Assembly (NCBI GenBank): GCA_964551295.1
Contig: CAZKDJ010000130.1
Coordinates: forward strand, 1-11,905
DNA from: JAFGED01 sp964551295
GTDB taxonomy: Bacteria > Chloroflexota > Anaerolineae > B4-G1
Direction of reading: 5' to 3'
Length of the DNA: 11,905 bases
Under the pieces are notes generated by a model. That model had not been told where the DNA came from and searched no databases. It worked only from the letters and a program-made list of their open reading frames with translations. Of this stretch, positions 11,343 to 11,905 are shown one piece after another. Made by a program: the position numbers and the translations under genes. Each line of letters starts with the position of its first letter. Positions within the stretch are counted from its first letter, which is position 1.

Positions 11343-11905
11343 CGTTCCTCCTCCCAATCAGCTTGCAGGCTGGCCAGCAGCGGGCCGGGCAGAAAGCCCG
11401 CCGTCTCCGCCTGATCTAGCCGCCGCAACACGCGCACCGATCGCAAGCCGGGTGCTGGAGGCCGCGGCGGCGGGGCCACCGGCAGCATTGGGGGTCTCCC
11501 GTTGCTCCCTTTACTTGTTCCCAGCCTGGGGCGCGTCGTGGCGTCCACCAGTTGGTCGCGCGCGGTCGTACGCTCCTCCTGGCCGGCGCTCCTGAACTGC
11601 GGGGCGACGGTCTCCCCGCTGGGCAGCAGCCGCGTGACGTGGCCCGGCTGGCGGTCCAGGTCAATCAGGTTCCAGCCGCCGTCTCCCGCCGGCAGCGCCA
11701 GGGGTTTGGCGTCCCCCCGAAAGTCCCGCTCGATCACGACGGGCCGCCGGGCGTGCTGGCGGATCCCGTAGACGACCAGTGCACCGACGCCGGCGGCGAC
11801 GACCAGCAGCACCAGCGGGATGCCATAGTCGCGGCCGTAGGCCAGGACCTCCTCGCGCTGCTGGGCCTGGCGCGTGGCCGTCGCCTGGTACGCCTGCTGT
11901 GTGGC
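11339..11905 (-). CDS. Single-pass membrane protein, 5' end outside window
   Basis: Open from the right edge to TGA 11341-11339 (188 residues seen). The first visible part, ATQQAYQATATRQAQQREEVLAY, is a Q/A/T-rich helix of the kind common before membrane anchors in Chloroflexota. It is followed by a clear transmembrane segment (IPLVLLVVAAGVGALVVYGI), then a basic stop-transfer RQHARR. The roughly 140-residue rest is probably cytosolic: a short folded segment (PAGDGGWNLIDLDRQ), a Pro-rich linker and a helical tail (LDQAETAGFLPGPLLASLQADWEEER). A GTG at 11812 is not a likely start because the frame is open upstream and the TM helix would be cut. The ATGA overlap with the FtsK-like pump suggests the two act together, perhaps tethering the pump to the membrane (inferred). 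No named family recognised. Confidence 0.7.
   Translation of the reverse strand, partial: ATQQAYQATATRQAQQREEVLAYGRDYGIPLVLLVVAAGVGALVVYGIRQHARRPVVIERDFRGDAKPLALPAGDGGWNLIDLDRQPGHVTRLLPSGETVAPQFRSAGQEERTTARDQLVDATTRPRLGTSKGSNGRPPMLPVAPPPRPPAPGLRSVRVLRRLDQAETAGFLPGPLLASLQADWEEER

Overview
The window looks like part of a plasmid-derived or integrative-conjugative accessory element in a fairly GC-rich bacterium. Chloroflexota (Anaerolineae/Caldilineae-like) is my best guess, with moderate confidence. The lineage hint comes from the left-edge secreted protein, whose GWNLIS-type repeat is frequent in that phylum, and from the Q/A/T-rich helix before the membrane anchor at the right edge. No tRNA, rRNA, IS transposase or CRISPR array was seen. 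Almost all genes are on the minus strand; the one clear plus-strand gene is a Xer-like recombinase.

Right part, read in the direction of transcription (minus strand): a membrane-anchored protein cut by the window edge; an FtsK/SpoIIIE/TraB-like DNA translocase that overlaps it by ATGA; a 284-base regulatory spacer packed with inverted repeats and a plus-strand structured small RNA; and a winged-helix protein with a nuclease-like C-terminal domain (replication-relaxation-like). The translocase gene carries five 8-base direct repeats at its 3' end.

Middle part: a replication module. A fusion of a DnaB N-terminal domain, a RepA-type hexameric ATPase and a winged helix is preceded by a short leader ORF. 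That ORF has a perfect Shine-Dalgarno (AAGGAGGT) and its stop overlaps the rep start codon (ATGA). Inside the leader ORF, on the opposite strand, lie a near-consensus promoter, a roughly 67-nt transcribed region and an excellent intrinsic terminator. This is the layout of plasmid copy control by a counter-transcribed RNA acting through a translationally coupled leader peptide. An iteron-like array of 9-base GTTGTA repeats, in two opposed orientations around a palindrome, starts within the last codons of rep and forms a candidate origin.

Left-middle part: the probable operon continues with a small unknown protein, a 497-residue tyrosine recombinase with extra N- and C-terminal regions, and a 527-residue SMC-type ATPase. 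The ATPase resembles the JetC subunit of Wadjet but lacks the coiled-coil arms and has degenerate signature and Walker B motifs. The operon seems to end at a weak terminator next to the promoter of a DUF104/PIN toxin-antitoxin pair. That pair converges on the plus-strand Xer-like recombinase, which has its own promoter in an AT-rich spacer. The far left is the start of a secreted GWNLIS-repeat protein.

Taken together, the genes suggest an element that replicates from an iteron origin under antisense-RNA control, moves or segregates its DNA with an FtsK-like pump, recombines with one or two tyrosine recombinases, and is stabilised by a toxin-antitoxin pair. The parts most worth a second look are the rep leader/antisense-RNA switch, the recombinase plus coil-less JetC-like ATPase pair, the second structured RNA near 9600-9718, and the 8-base repeats inside the translocase gene.
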